Below, piece by piece: positions 18,657 through 27,128 of a stretch of 64,000 nt of DNA. The stretch spans positions 186,001 to 250,000 of the forward strand of contig JAHBYP010000003.1 of the NCBI GenBank assembly GCA_019635875.1, in the 5' to 3' direction. The DNA comes from Alphaproteobacteria bacterium. Its GTDB lineage: Bacteria > Pseudomonadota > Alphaproteobacteria > Reyranellales > Reyranellaceae. The translations under genes were made by a program, and so were the position numbers. Positions within the stretch are counted from its first letter, which is position 1; every line of letters begins with the position of its first letter. A model generated the notes under the pieces. That model was not told where the DNA came from. It made no database searches and saw only the letters and a program-made list of their open reading frames with translations.

Positions 18657-19568
18657 TTGATCCTCCACCACTACGATTTCTCCAACTACTCCGAGAAGGC
18701 GCGGCTCGCCCTGGGCTTCAAGCGGCTGGCCTGGGGCTCGGTGATCATCCCGCCGATCGCACCCAAGCCCGACCTGACGCCGCTCACCGGCGGCTATCGC
18801 CGCACGCCGGTGCTGCAGGTCGGCGCCGACATCTACTGCGACACGGCGCTGATCGTGCGCGAGCTGGAACGGCGCGTGCCCCAGCCGACGCTGTTCCCGC
18901 CGCATCTGAGCGCGCTGGCCGAAGCCGTCGCCTACTGGGCCGAGAACCGTCTGTTCCGGCCGATGTCGCTCTACGTCTCGGGCAACAACATGGACGTGCT
19001 GCCGCCCACCCTGCAGGCCGATCGCGCGCGCATGCGCGGCCTGCCCGAGCCCGACGCGGCGACGATGGCCCGCGCCGCGGCGCGCAGCGCCACGCAGTTG
19101 CGGCCGCAGATCGCCGCCGTCGAGTCGATGCTGGCCGACGACCGCGCCTGGATCGCCGGCGACGCGCCGAGCGTCGCCGATCTCGCCGTCTATCATGCGC
19201 TATGGTTCCTCACCGCGCGCACCGACCGGCTGGCGCACGAGCTTGAGCCCTACGGGCGCATCCGCGCCTGGATGGCCAAGGTAAAGGCCTTCGGCCACGG
19301 CACGCCGACGCCGATGAGCGCCGAGGACGCCATCATGGTGGCCCGGAACGCGGCGCCCGAGCCATCGCGGCCCTCCTCGCCGCAGCCCGAGGACCCCAGG
19401 CCCGGCGACTTCGTGCGCATCCGCGCCGACGACTACGGCCGCGATCCGGTCGAGGGCGAGCTGCACTTCATCGACGATCGCGAGATCGCGATCTGGCGCA
19501 GCGATCCGGTCGCCGGCGAGATCGTCGTGCATTTCCCGCGGCTGGGCTACGACCTGCGGCCGCTCTGA
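18657..19568 (+). CDS. Glutathione S-transferase family protein with C-terminal extension
   Basis: 303 residues. The thioredoxin-like N-terminus (LHHYDFSNYSEKARLALGF) and the all-helical C-terminal GST domain with WIAGDAPSVADLAVYHALW are both present. After about residue 240, beyond a proline-rich linker, it carries a tail of about 60 residues that looks strand-rich (GDFVRIRADDYGRD, VEGELHFIDDREIAIW), unlike ordinary GSTs of 200-230 residues. Start is TTG, three bases after the TctC stop; no better start exists without losing the conserved N-terminus. It may conjugate or isomerise an imported compound. Confidence 0.85.
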   Translation: MILHHYDFSNYSEKARLALGFKRLAWGSVIIPPIAPKPDLTPLTGGYRRTPVLQVGADIYCDTALIVRELERRVPQPTLFPPHLSALAEAVAYWAENRLFRPMSLYVSGNNMDVLPPTLQADRARMRGLPEPDAATMARAAARSATQLRPQIAAVESMLADDRAWIAGDAPSVADLAVYHALWFLTARTDRLAHELEPYGRIRAWMAKVKAFGHGTPTPMSAEDAIMVARNAAPEPSRPSSPQPEDPRPGDFVRIRADDYGRDPVEGELHFIDDREIAIWRSDPVAGEIVVHFPRLGYDLRPL

Positions 19569-19580
19569 GCGAGGGCCACC

Positions 19581-20438
19581 ATGGACTTCCAGCACCTCAC
19601 CTGGCACCGCGACGATCGCGTCGCGACCATCACGCTGAACCGGCCCGATCGCCTCAACGCGATCCACCGCGACATGCCCGACGAGATCCGCGAGGCCGTC
19701 GAACTCGCCAACCGCGACGACCTCGTGCACGTCATCGTGCTGCAGGGCGCCGGCCGCGCCTTCTGCGCCGGCTACGACTTGAAGGCCTATGCCGAGGCGC
19801 CGCGGGCCGAGACCGGCACCCAGGACGGCGCCTACGATCCCTTCCTCGACTACCAGTTCATGGACCGCTGCACGCAGAACTTCATGAGCCTGTGGCGCAG
19901 CTACAAGCCGACCATCTGCAAGGTGCACGGCTACGCCGTGGCCGGCGGCAGCGACATCGCGCTTTCCTGCGATCTCGTCGTCATGGCCGAGGACGCCCGC
20001 ATCGGCTACCCGCCGGCCCGCGTCTGGGGCTGCCCCACCACCATGATGTGGGTCTATCGCGTCGGCGCCGAGCGCGCCAAGCGCATGCTCTTCACCGGCG
20101 ACCTGATCGACGGCCGCGAGGCCGAGCGCATCGGGCTGGTCACCAGGGCGGTACCGGCGGACCAGCTCGACACCGAGGTGGCGCGTCTGTGCCATCGGAT
20201 GAAGGGGGTGCCCAAGAACCAGCTGTGGATGCAGAAGACCGCGATCAACGCCGCCTTCGACAGCATGGGCCTGCGCACCACCCAGACCCTGGCGACCGTG
20301 TTCGACGGGCTGACCCGCCACTCGCCCGAGGGCCTGTGGTTCAAGGGCCGCGCCGAGGCGGTCGGCTTCCAGCAGGCGGTGAAGGAGCGCGACAGCGGCG
20401 ATCCGATTCCCGGCAGCAGGCCGCCGCGCAACAACTAG
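19581..20438 (+). CDS. Enoyl-CoA hydratase/isomerase (crotonase) family protein
   Basis: 285 residues with one crotonase domain. [16 protein letters not shown] opens the fold, [15 protein letters not shown] and [20 protein letters not shown] form the oxyanion hole. The usual first catalytic Glu is replaced by Ser/Asp in GGSDIA, so the reaction may not be simple hydration. It follows the GST gene by 12 bases and appears part of the run from TctC to the FMN reductase. Substrate unknown; CoA-ester hydrolysis, isomerisation or hydration are all possible. Confidence 0.9.
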   Translation: MDFQHLTWHRDDRVATITLNRPDRLNAIHRDMPDEIREAVELANRDDLVHVIVLQGAGRAFCAGYDLKAYAEAPRAETGTQDGAYDPFLDYQFMDRCTQNFMSLWRSYKPTICKVHGYAVAGGSDIALSCDLVVMAEDARIGYPPARVWGCPTTMMWVYRVGAERAKRMLFTGDLIDGREAERIGLVTRAVPADQLDTEVARLCHRMKGVPKNQLWMQKTAINAAFDSMGLRTTQTLATVFDGLTRHSPEGLWFKGRAEAVGFQQAVKERDSGDPIPGSRPPRNN

Positions 20439-20534
20439 GACGGGCGGCCGCGTTGCAAAAACGCCGGCTTGCGGCCAGCCAAGGCGAAGGCTAAGCAGCC
20501 CTGACCAGCATCGGCAGATCGGGGACCGGACCGG

Positions 20535-21389
20535 GTGAATCTCCACGGCAAGACTCTTTTCATCACGGGCGCCAGCCGCGGCATCGGGCTGGCCATCGGA
20601 TTGCGCGCGGCGCGCGACGGCGCCAACGTCGTGATCGCCGCCAAGACGGCGGTAGCCGATCCGCGATTGCCGGGCACCATCTTCACCGCCGCCGAGGAGA
20701 TCGAGAAGGAAGGCGGCAAGGCGCTGCCGATCGCCGTCGATATCCGCGACGAGCAGGGCGTCGAGGCCGCCGTGGCCAGGACGGTCGAAACCTTCGGCGG
20801 CATCGACATCCTGGTCAACAACGCCAGCGCCATCAGCCTCACCGGCACGCTCGCCACGCCGATGAAGCGCTACGACCTGATGCACCAGATCAACGCGCGC
20901 GGCACCTTTCTCGTCTCCCAGAAGTGCATCCCGCACCTGAGGAAGGCGGCCAACCCGCACGTGCTGACGCTCTCGCCGCCGCTCGACTTCTCGGTGCACT
21001 GGTTCGCGCCGCACGCTGCCTATACGCTCGCCAAGTACGGCATGAGCGTCTACGCCTGGTCGATGGCCGAGGAGTTCAGGGCCGACGGCATCGCCTTCAA
21101 TTGCCTGTGGCCGCGCACTACCATCGCCACCTCGGCGATCAGGAACCTGCTGGGCGGCGACGAGCTGATGAAGCGCAGCCGCAAGCCGCAGATCATGGCC
21201 GACGCCGCGCACTTCATCCTCACGCGGCCGAGCCGGGAGTGCACCGGCCGCTTCTTCATCGACGACGAGGCGCTGAAGGAAGCCGGCGTCAGCGATCTCT
21301 CGGGCTACAGCGTCGTGCCGGGCGCCGAGCTCGCCCCCGATTTCTTCGTGCCGGCGCCCGGCTCGAAGAACCTCGTCGGCCGCGCGTAG
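20535..21389 (+). CDS. Short-chain dehydrogenase/reductase, HSDL2-like
   Basis: 284 residues, classical SDR fold. TGASRGIG at 11-18 binds the nicotinamide cofactor, NNASA marks the central strand, and the catalytic residues are Ser147, Tyr163 and Lys167 (YTLAK). The extended substrate region and the C-terminal FFIDDEALKEAGV resemble HSDL2-like SDRs, which are associated with lipid metabolism. Start is GTG at 20535. It is followed nine bases later by an alpha/beta hydrolase gene. Confidence 0.91.
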   Translation: MNLHGKTLFITGASRGIGLAIGLRAARDGANVVIAAKTAVADPRLPGTIFTAAEEIEKEGGKALPIAVDIRDEQGVEAAVARTVETFGGIDILVNNASAISLTGTLATPMKRYDLMHQINARGTFLVSQKCIPHLRKAANPHVLTLSPPLDFSVHWFAPHAAYTLAKYGMSVYAWSMAEEFRADGIAFNCLWPRTTIATSAIRNLLGGDELMKRSRKPQIMADAAHFILTRPSRECTGRFFIDDEALKEAGVSDLSGYSVVPGAELAPDFFVPAPGSKNLVGRA

Positions 21390-21398
21390 AATACTGTC

Positions 21399-22127
21399 AT
21401 GGCAACATTCATTCTGATTCACGGCGCCTGTCAGGGCGGCTGGTGCTGGGAAAAGGTCGTGCCGCTGCTCGAGGCGCGCGGCCACAAGGTGCTGGCACCC
21501 GACCTGCCGGGCAGCGGCGACGATCAGCTGACGCCGCCGGCGGCGGTCAGCCTGCCGCTCTATGTCGACTTCGTCTCCAAGATGCTCGACAAGGAGCCCG
21601 AGCCGGTGATCCTCGTGGGCCACAGCGTCGGCGGGCTCACCATCACCCATGCCGCCGAGGCGCGACGGCGCAAGATCCGCGCCCTGGTCTACGTCACCGG
21701 CGTCGTGCCGCCGCCGGGCAAGACCAACCGCGACATCACCGGCAGCGATCCCGACTCGATGATCCGCCGCGCCTACGAGGCCGGCCCGGGCGGCGTCACT
21801 TACACCTTCAAGCGCTCGATCATCCCGACGCTGTTCTTCAACGACTGCGATCCCGCCGACGTCTATCGCGCCATGTCGCGCATGCGCCCGCAGGCCACCG
21901 CGATCGTCACCACGCCGATGACCTACACCGAGGAGCGCTATGGCGGCGTGCCGCGCTGGTACATCGAATGCCTGCGCAGCAACGCCATCACCCTGCCGAT
22001 GCAACGCATGGTCAACAGCTCGATGAAGTTCAACATCCTGCGGCTCGATTCGGGCCACTCGCCGAACTACTCGATGCCTGAGGAGCTGGTCGAGCACCTC
22101 GAGACCATCGCCCGGGAAACCGCCTGA
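21399..22127 (+). CDS. Alpha/beta hydrolase (esterase-like)
   Basis: 242 residues. FILIHGACQGGWCWEKVVPLL is the oxyanion strand and GHSVGG holds nucleophile Ser76; LDSGHSPNYSMPEEL near the end supplies the catalytic histidine. The pattern is like the plant-type methylesterase/hydroxynitrile-lyase group often annotated EstC-like. No signal peptide. It lies nine bases after the SDR gene and 36 bases before the FMN reductase gene, consistent with one operon. Substrate is unknown. Confidence 0.9.
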   Translation: MATFILIHGACQGGWCWEKVVPLLEARGHKVLAPDLPGSGDDQLTPPAAVSLPLYVDFVSKMLDKEPEPVILVGHSVGGLTITHAAEARRRKIRALVYVTGVVPPPGKTNRDITGSDPDSMIRRAYEAGPGGVTYTFKRSIIPTLFFNDCDPADVYRAMSRMRPQATAIVTTPMTYTEERYGGVPRWYIECLRSNAITLPMQRMVNSSMKFNILRLDSGHSPNYSMPEELVEHLETIARETA

Positions 22128-22163
22128 TATCGGCTCATTGATTCCACTGGGGGAGCAATCGAC

Positions 22164-22724
22164 ATGGCCAAAGTCGTCGCCATCTGCGGCAGCCTGCGCA
22201 AGGCATCGATCAACCGCGCGCTGATGCGCTCGCTGCCGGCGCTGGCACCGGAGGGCATGGAGATCGCCGAGGCACCGCCGATCGACGGCCTGCCGCTCTA
22301 CAATTTCGACATCCAGGCCAAGGGCTTCCCCGAGCCGGTCACAGCGCTGGCCGAAGCGGTCCGCGCCGCCGCCGGCGTGATCATCGTCACGCCGGAGTAC
22401 AATTACTCGGTCCCCGCCCCGCTGAAGAACGCCATCGACTGGCTCTCGCGGGTCCAGAACCAGCCCTTCCAGAACAAGCCGATCACCCTGTTGTCGGCTT
22501 CACCGGGCGCGCTGGGCGGGGCGCGCGCGCAATATCACCTGCGCCAGATCTTCATCTTTCTCGAGGGCATCATCGTCAACCGGCCCGAGGTCATGGTGAC
22601 CATGGCCGGCTCGAAGTTCGAGATGGTCGACAACGCGCCGACGACCCTCAGCGACCAGCCGACCAAGGACGTCATCAAGCAGAACCTCGCCGCCTTCGCC
22701 AGGCTGATCGCCAGGGCGGGCTGA
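22164..22724 (+). CDS. NADPH-dependent FMN reductase
   Basis: 186 residues of flavodoxin fold. The phosphate loop GSLRKASINRAL, the PEYNYSVPAPLKNAIDWLSR motif and SASPGALGGARAQYHLRQI are diagnostic of the NAD(P)H:FMN/quinone reductase family (ChrR/SsuE-like). It could supply reduced flavin to a monooxygenase or reduce quinones. GGGGGAG lies before the ATG. It ends the co-directional run that began with the TctC gene at 17682. Confidence 0.93.
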   Translation: MAKVVAICGSLRKASINRALMRSLPALAPEGMEIAEAPPIDGLPLYNFDIQAKGFPEPVTALAEAVRAAAGVIIVTPEYNYSVPAPLKNAIDWLSRVQNQPFQNKPITLLSASPGALGGARAQYHLRQIFIFLEGIIVNRPEVMVTMAGSKFEMVDNAPTTLSDQPTKDVIKQNLAAFARLIARAG

Positions 22725-22727
22725 GGC

Positions 22728-23252
22728 TCAGGCCGCCTGCGACAGCGGCTCGGGATCGGTGAACTGGGCTTCCCTCTCCCCACGAGAGTGGGGAGACGGC
22801 GGCCGAGGGTCCGATGTCGGACTTCGCGGCGATTCATCATCGATGGCCGTTGCAGGCGAGGCAGAAGGCCCCTCCTCCACCCCGCCGACAACTGGCGACT
22901 TGTCCTGGTTCTCGACCGGCACAGGAAACGGGGGATAGCGGCGCCGCGCGTTCTTGCCGACGCGCTGATATTGCTCCCAATCGACGACTGCCAGGTATTC
23001 CACGCCGTCGACCTGGTAGATGCGCACCAGCTTGCGCGCCGCCAGCTCCTCGATCATCGCGCGCACGTCCTCGTTGTCGAGCGCGTCGCCGGGAAGGACC
23101 TGCAGGCGGATGGTGCGGGGCCGAAGCGGCTGCACGCCGTGATCGTCGGCGAAGTTCCACAGGCCGAGGAACAGGAGGCGCGTCATCGGCTTGCAGTCGA
23201 TGACGGCCTCGCAGGTCCAGAACTCGGGAGGGATGGTGCGATTGCGGGCCAT
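22728..23252 (-). CDS. Orphan phage/plasmid replication-like protein
   Basis: About 174 residues. The N-terminus MARNRTIPPEFWTCEAV and the following LLFLGLWNFADDHGV, LPGDALDNEDVRAMIEEL and YLAVVDWEQYQRV match the helix-turn-helix segment of phage replisome-organiser/DnaT-like proteins as I remember them. The C-terminal 70 residues are low-complexity, and one stretch comes from a palindromic repeat (22776-22795). I chose the ATG giving MARNRT; a start 20 codons upstream is possible. No other phage genes are adjacent, so this looks like an orphan left from a mobile replicon. A distinctive motif lies 60 bases upstream (23313-23334). Confidence 0.7.
   Translation of the reverse strand: MARNRTIPPEFWTCEAVIDCKPMTRLLFLGLWNFADDHGVQPLRPRTIRLQVLPGDALDNEDVRAMIEELAARKLVRIYQVDGVEYLAVVDWEQYQRVGKNARRRYPPFPVPVENQDKSPVVGGVEEGPSASPATAIDDESPRSPTSDPRPPSPHSRGEREAQFTDPEPLSQAA
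22776..22795. repeat. Short palindromic repeat inside a coding region
   Basis: Perfect eight-base stem CTCCCCAC/GTGGGGAG with loop GAGA. It resembles the inner hairpin arms of the intergenic repeats at 28246 but is read in frame as part of the C-terminal tail of the replication-like protein. Confidence 0.8.
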
Positions 23253-23312
23253 GCGAAGGACTCCGGTTGGAAAGACTGCTCCCGGTTTACCGTCGATTCC
23301 CGCATTCTCCAA

Positions 23313-23334
23313 TTTCCACCCCTAGGGTGGTCGA
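23313..23334. other. Shared motif, copy 1
   Basis: TTTCCACCCCTA followed by GGGTGGTCGA, with a CCACCC/GGGTGG dyad at its centre. The same 22-base string with two changes occurs at 58411-58432. It lies 60 bases upstream of the orphan replication-like gene and may mark its promoter, origin or element boundary. Confidence 0.6.
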
Positions 23335-23445
23335 AACGCCCTGCTTTTCACCGGCGCGCGCGGGCTTCTCCTCGTGATTTCAGCGGCTTACGCTTGCGCC
23401 GTATTCGCCCTTATCCGTGTCGGCCCATTGCGTCGTCGGCCCTCG

Positions 23446-24246
23446 TCACCGCCCCTGAAACTTCACCGGCCGCTTCTCGATGAAGGCCTTCAGGCCTTCG
23501 AGGTGATCTGCCGTGGCGGCGCAGGCAGCGAGGTTCTCGGCCTCGCGGTGGGAGTGCTCGTCCCAGGAATTGTCGAGCGAACCCTTGATCAGCAGCTTGG
23601 CCTTGCCCAGTGCGAAGGTCGGCCCGTCGGCCAGCTTGCGCGCCAGCTTCGCAGTCTCGGCGCCGAGCTCGGCGCGCGGCACGATCCAGTTGAGGATGCC
23701 GACGTCCTTCGCTTCGGGCGCCTTGAACCGCTCGCCCAGCAGCGCGATCTCCAGCGCCTTGCGCTCGCCGACGATGCGCGGCAGGAAATAGGTCGCGCCG
23801 CCATCAGCCGACAGGCCGATATGGCGATAGGCCAGGGTGAAGAAGGCATCGTCGCTGGCGATGGCGAGGTCCGACGCCAGGATCAGGCTGAGGCCGAAGC
23901 CGGCCGCTGCGCCCTGCACCGAAGCGACCACCGGCTTCTCCATCCGGCGCAGGTGATAGATCAGCTGGTGCGCCTTGACCACGCGCATCTCGAAGTTGGC
24001 GAGATGGCGCTCGCGATCCTCGGTCAGCGATTTGTGGAAGCCCTTGATGTCGCCGCCGGCCATGAAGTGGTCGCCGGCGCCGCGGATCACCACGCAGCGC
24101 ACGGCGGCGTCCCTCTCGAAGGCGCGCGTGATCTCGATCAGCCCCTCGGTCATCTGCGCGGAGAGCGCATTGAGCACCTCGGGCCGGTTCAGCGTGATGG
24201 TGCCGATGCCGTCCTTCACCTCGGACAGCACGTGTTGCTCGGTCAT
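23446..24246 (-). CDS. Enoyl-CoA hydratase/isomerase family protein
   Basis: 266 residues, single crotonase domain. TITLNRPEVLNALSAQM, DHFMAGGDIKGFH and SVQGAAAGFGLSLILASDL are the standard motifs. The first catalytic Glu position appears changed (GFGLSL) while a downstream LSADGGATYFLPR replaces the usual PEVxLG, so classical hydration is doubtful; PaaG-like isomerases also show such changes. It is followed by palindromic repeat copy 4 upstream and lies downstream of the LLM flavoenzyme gene, likely on the same transcript. Confidence 0.9.
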   Translation of the reverse strand: MTEQHVLSEVKDGIGTITLNRPEVLNALSAQMTEGLIEITRAFERDAAVRCVVIRGAGDHFMAGGDIKGFHKSLTEDRERHLANFEMRVVKAHQLIYHLRRMEKPVVASVQGAAAGFGLSLILASDLAIASDDAFFTLAYRHIGLSADGGATYFLPRIVGERKALEIALLGERFKAPEAKDVGILNWIVPRAELGAETAKLARKLADGPTFALGKAKLLIKGSLDNSWDEHSHREAENLAACAATADHLEGLKAFIEKRPVKFQGR

Positions 24247-24270
24247 GAATCAGATCCTCTTTTCTCTTTC

Positions 24271-24336
24271 TGTCATCCCGAGCGCAGCGAGGGATCCAGG
24301 GCGACGACTAGATCCCTCGCTGCGCTCGGGATGACA
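24271..24336. repeat. Palindromic repeat, family 1, copy 4
   Basis: TGTCATCCCGAGCG ... CTCGGGATGACA inverted repeat, between two genes on the minus strand. Because the genes are tandem, this copy would lie inside a shared mRNA or between two units. Confidence 0.9.
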
Positions 24337-24343
24337 GGGGTGG

Positions 24344-25408
24344 TTACGCCGCCGCGCGCGAGGGTGGGCGGAAGGCCGGCATGACGCGCTCGGCGAAGAG
24401 CCGCAGGCTCTTCAGCGTCTTATCGCGGCCGTAGTACGGGGGATAGTGCAGCAACAGCGAGCTGAGCCCGGTGCGTGCCTGCAGCTCGCGCAGCTTGACG
24501 GTCACCGTCTCGGGCGAGCCGTGCAGCAAGGTGGTCGCCAGCAGGTCCTCGTAGCGCAGCTCGCCCTTCTTCTCCGACACCGAGCCGAGATAGCCCGCGG
24601 TGCCCGAGCCGCCGAAATGCGCGATGTGCCTGATGATGCCGGCCTCGGTGTCGGCGCGCGCCTCCGCGTCGGTGTCGGCGACATAGACCCAGCGCGCGAT
24701 GTCGACGCAGCCGGCGCCGGGATTCTTCTTCAGCTTCTCCGGCGCGTCCTTCAGCGCATCGCGATAGATTGCGATCTGCCTCTCCAGCGTGTCGTGCCCG
24801 CCGAGCGTCGAGAGCATCAGTCCGAAGCCGTGGCGTCCGCAATAGGCGATGGAGCGGTCCGTGCCGCCGGCCATGAACAGCGGCGGATGCGGCTCCTGGA
24901 TCGGCACCGGCAGCATCTCGTACTCGCCCTCGACCGTGCCCCTGAAATGCTTGCCGTCATGCGTCCAGCGCCTTCGATGGAAGGCCTCGAGCATCCAGTC
25001 GACCGCCTCCTCCTGCACGTCGCGGCGCGCGTCGAAATCCTTGCCGAAGCCGGTGAACTCGTAGGGCCGATAGCCCGAGCCGATGCCCAGCATCACGCGC
25101 CCGCCGCTCAGGATGTCGACGAAGGCGGTGTTCTCGACCACGCGAATGGGCTCGTAGAGCGGCAGCGTGATCACCGCCGAGCCGATCTTGATGCGGCTGG
25201 TCTTGGCCGCGAGATAGGCCATGTAGGCGAAGCAGTCCGGCATGATGCCGTAGGTCGTCGAGAAGTGATGCTCGGCGATCCAGGCGATGTCGTAGCCCAG
25301 GCGCTCGGCCTCGAGCACCTCCGCCGTGACACGCGCGTGCACGTCGCGGTGCGGATAGGGCTCGGTCGCCGGATTGGCGTGCGAGGTGAAGAGGATGCCG
25401 AATTCCAT
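24344..25408 (-). CDS. LLM-class flavin-dependent oxidoreductase
   Basis: 354 residues, luciferase-like TIM barrel. MEFGILFTSHANPATEPYP, YDIAWIAEHHFST, IKIGSAVITLPLYEP and VMLGIGSGYRPYEF follow the bacterial luciferase/alkane-monooxygenase family order. It would use reduced flavin, perhaps made by an FMN reductase such as that at 22164. GGGAGGAA gives the start. The enoyl-CoA hydratase-like gene lies downstream after repeat copy 4. Substrate unknown. Confidence 0.91.
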   Translation of the reverse strand: MEFGILFTSHANPATEPYPHRDVHARVTAEVLEAERLGYDIAWIAEHHFSTTYGIMPDCFAYMAYLAAKTSRIKIGSAVITLPLYEPIRVVENTAFVDILSGGRVMLGIGSGYRPYEFTGFGKDFDARRDVQEEAVDWMLEAFHRRRWTHDGKHFRGTVEGEYEMLPVPIQEPHPPLFMAGGTDRSIAYCGRHGFGLMLSTLGGHDTLERQIAIYRDALKDAPEKLKKNPGAGCVDIARWVYVADTDAEARADTEAGIIRHIAHFGGSGTAGYLGSVSEKKGELRYEDLLATTLLHGSPETVTVKLRELQARTGLSSLLLHYPPYYGRDKTLKSLRLFAERVMPAFRPPSRAAA

Positions 25409-25492
25409 GGAACGCTTCCTCCCGACGTTCGTTGACGCAGGTTCCCACAGCCGCTGCTGGCGCAAAAGCCCGCTGGTTCTCATAGTGAAACG

Positions 25493-26743
25493 ATGAGCGA
25501 CTTCGCCGACCTCATGCTGCGTTTCGCCGGCGCGCTGGCCATCGGCCTGCTGGTGGGCGCCGAGCGCGAGCGGCGCAAGGGCGAGGATCAGACGCATTCC
25601 CCGGCGGGCGTGCGCACCTTCGCCATCGCCAGCCTGTCGGGCGCCGTGGCCCTGGAGATCGGCGGCGTGCCGATGCTGATCGCCGCCAGCGTCGCGATCT
25701 TCGGCCTCACCGCCGTCGCCTACTTCCATTCCAGCCGCGAGGATCCGGGTCTCACAACGGAAGCGGCGCTGGTCGCCATGCCGTCGCTGGGCGCGCTGAG
25801 CCTGCGCGAGCCGGCCGCCGCCGGTGCGATCGCCGTGGTGATGACCGTGCTGCTGGCCTTCCGCAGCGACATCCACCATTTCGTGCGATCGGTGCTCACC
25901 GCCGACGAGCTGCGCGACGGCCTCGTGCTGGGCGCCGCGGCACTGGTGATCCTGCCGCTGATGCCCGATCGGCCGATGGGTCCATGGGAGGCAATCAACC
26001 CGCGCACGATCTGGCTGATCGTGATCCTGGTCATGGCGATCGGCGCCCTGGGCCACGTCGCCGTGCGCATCGTCGGCCCGCGTTTCGGACTGCCCATCGC
26101 CGGTTTCGCCGGCGGCTTCGTGTCGAGCACCGCCACCATCGCCGCCATGGGCGAGCGCGCCACCAAGGAGCCGCAGTCGCTGCGCCCGATCGTGGCCGGC
26201 GCCGTGCTGTCGACGGTCGCCACCGTGGTGCAGCTGGCGATCATCGTCGCTGCCTTCCATCGTCCGACCCTGATCGCGCTCGCCATCCCGCTGGCCCTGG
26301 CCGGCGCGGTCGCCGTCCTCTATGGCCTGTTCTTCGCCTGGCACGCCGCGCGGGCCGAGGAGCCGCGCGATGTCGGTACCGACGAGCGCGCCTTCAATCC
26401 GCTGACCGCGCTGCTGCTCGCGGCCATCGTCGCCATCGTGCTGCTGGCTTCGGCGGCATTGAAGGAGTGGCTGGGCGAGGCCGGCCTGGTGATCGCCGCC
26501 GCCGCGGGCGGCCTGGCCGATGCGCATGCCGGCGCGGCATCGGTGACCTCGATGGCGGCGTCCGGCCGCATCTCGCCGCAGGAAGCGTCATGGCCGATCC
26601 TTGCCGCCTTCACCAGCAACTCCGTCGTGAAATGCGTCATCGCCGCGACCTATGGCGGCGCGACCTACGCCTCGCGCGTGGTGCCCGGCGTGATCCTGGT
26701 CTCGATCGCCGCCTGGGCCGGCATGTTCGTGCCATCGTTCTGA
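25493..26743 (+). CDS. MgtC/SapB-N plus DUF4010 membrane protein
   Basis: 416 residues with about ten to twelve hydrophobic segments. The N-terminus, with ALAIGLLVGAERERR, is the MgtC-like domain; the rest, with GFAGGFVSSTATIAAMGE and TSNSVVKCVIAATYGG, matches DUF4010. Proteins of this kind sit in the inner membrane; their transported or sensed ligand is unknown. It is divergent from the LLM gene with 84 bases between start codons. The gene is followed by a complex palindromic region. Confidence 0.88.
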   Translation: MSDFADLMLRFAGALAIGLLVGAERERRKGEDQTHSPAGVRTFAIASLSGAVALEIGGVPMLIAASVAIFGLTAVAYFHSSREDPGLTTEAALVAMPSLGALSLREPAAAGAIAVVMTVLLAFRSDIHHFVRSVLTADELRDGLVLGAAALVILPLMPDRPMGPWEAINPRTIWLIVILVMAIGALGHVAVRIVGPRFGLPIAGFAGGFVSSTATIAAMGERATKEPQSLRPIVAGAVLSTVATVVQLAIIVAAFHRPTLIALAIPLALAGAVAVLYGLFFAWHAARAEEPRDVGTDERAFNPLTALLLAAIVAIVLLASAALKEWLGEAGLVIAAAAGGLADAHAGAASVTSMAASGRISPQEASWPILAAFTSNSVVKCVIAATYGGATYASRVVPGVILVSIAAWAGMFVPSF

Positions 26744-26746
26744 CTT

Positions 26747-26958
26747 GCCTTCCCCTGCGGGCGGGCTGGGCGAACGCATATGGCCCGCAAGAGGCTGGGC
26801 GCGCGCCTCTCCAGTGGCGCGCCTCGAGCAGGCAGCTTCTTTCAAGGCGTTCGGGCCGCGTCGCTCCAGCGACGCATCATGCGCGCCGCTGGAGCGGCGC
26901 GGCCCGAAGACAGCCACCAGATCATCTGCGATCGCCCTTCGTCGGCGGGGGAAGGTAC
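26747..26958. repeat. Nested palindromic element, copy A
   Basis: This fills the 385-base gap before the transglutaminase-like gene. The outer arms, starting CCTTCCCC and containing a GGGCGA-CGCA-ATG pattern (about 26749-26783), are repeated in inverse near 26922-26958. Inside is a strong hairpin at 26850-26908: a 26-base arm beginning TTCGGGCCGCG and its near-perfect complement, with an eight-base segment between. A GGCGCGCC-type palindrome lies at about 26799-26823. No gene is visible in it. Confidence 0.65.
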
Positions 26959-27128
26959 TCGACGGCGGCACTGGACGGCGACGCGCCCGCCGTCCTAGGC
27001 TTGGCCCGCGCAGTCGAGGTCGTCCCGCCAGCGCTGCCCGGTCCGGGCGCCGAGGGATGCACGCCGGTCAATCGGGCTGAAGACGACCTCAATGCCCCGA
27101 TCTTCCCGCCCCCAGGAGGAGAGAGCCC

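Noticed and set aside
16365-19196. 943-codon open frame on the minus strand
   Set aside because: Only its last 330 codons (from the ATG at 17357) encode the TctC-type protein; the rest runs antisense to real genes and is arginine/glycine-rich, a GC artefact.
19200-22097. 965-codon open frame on the minus strand
   Set aside because: Antisense to GST, crotonase, SDR and hydrolase genes, which all have full family motifs on the plus strand.
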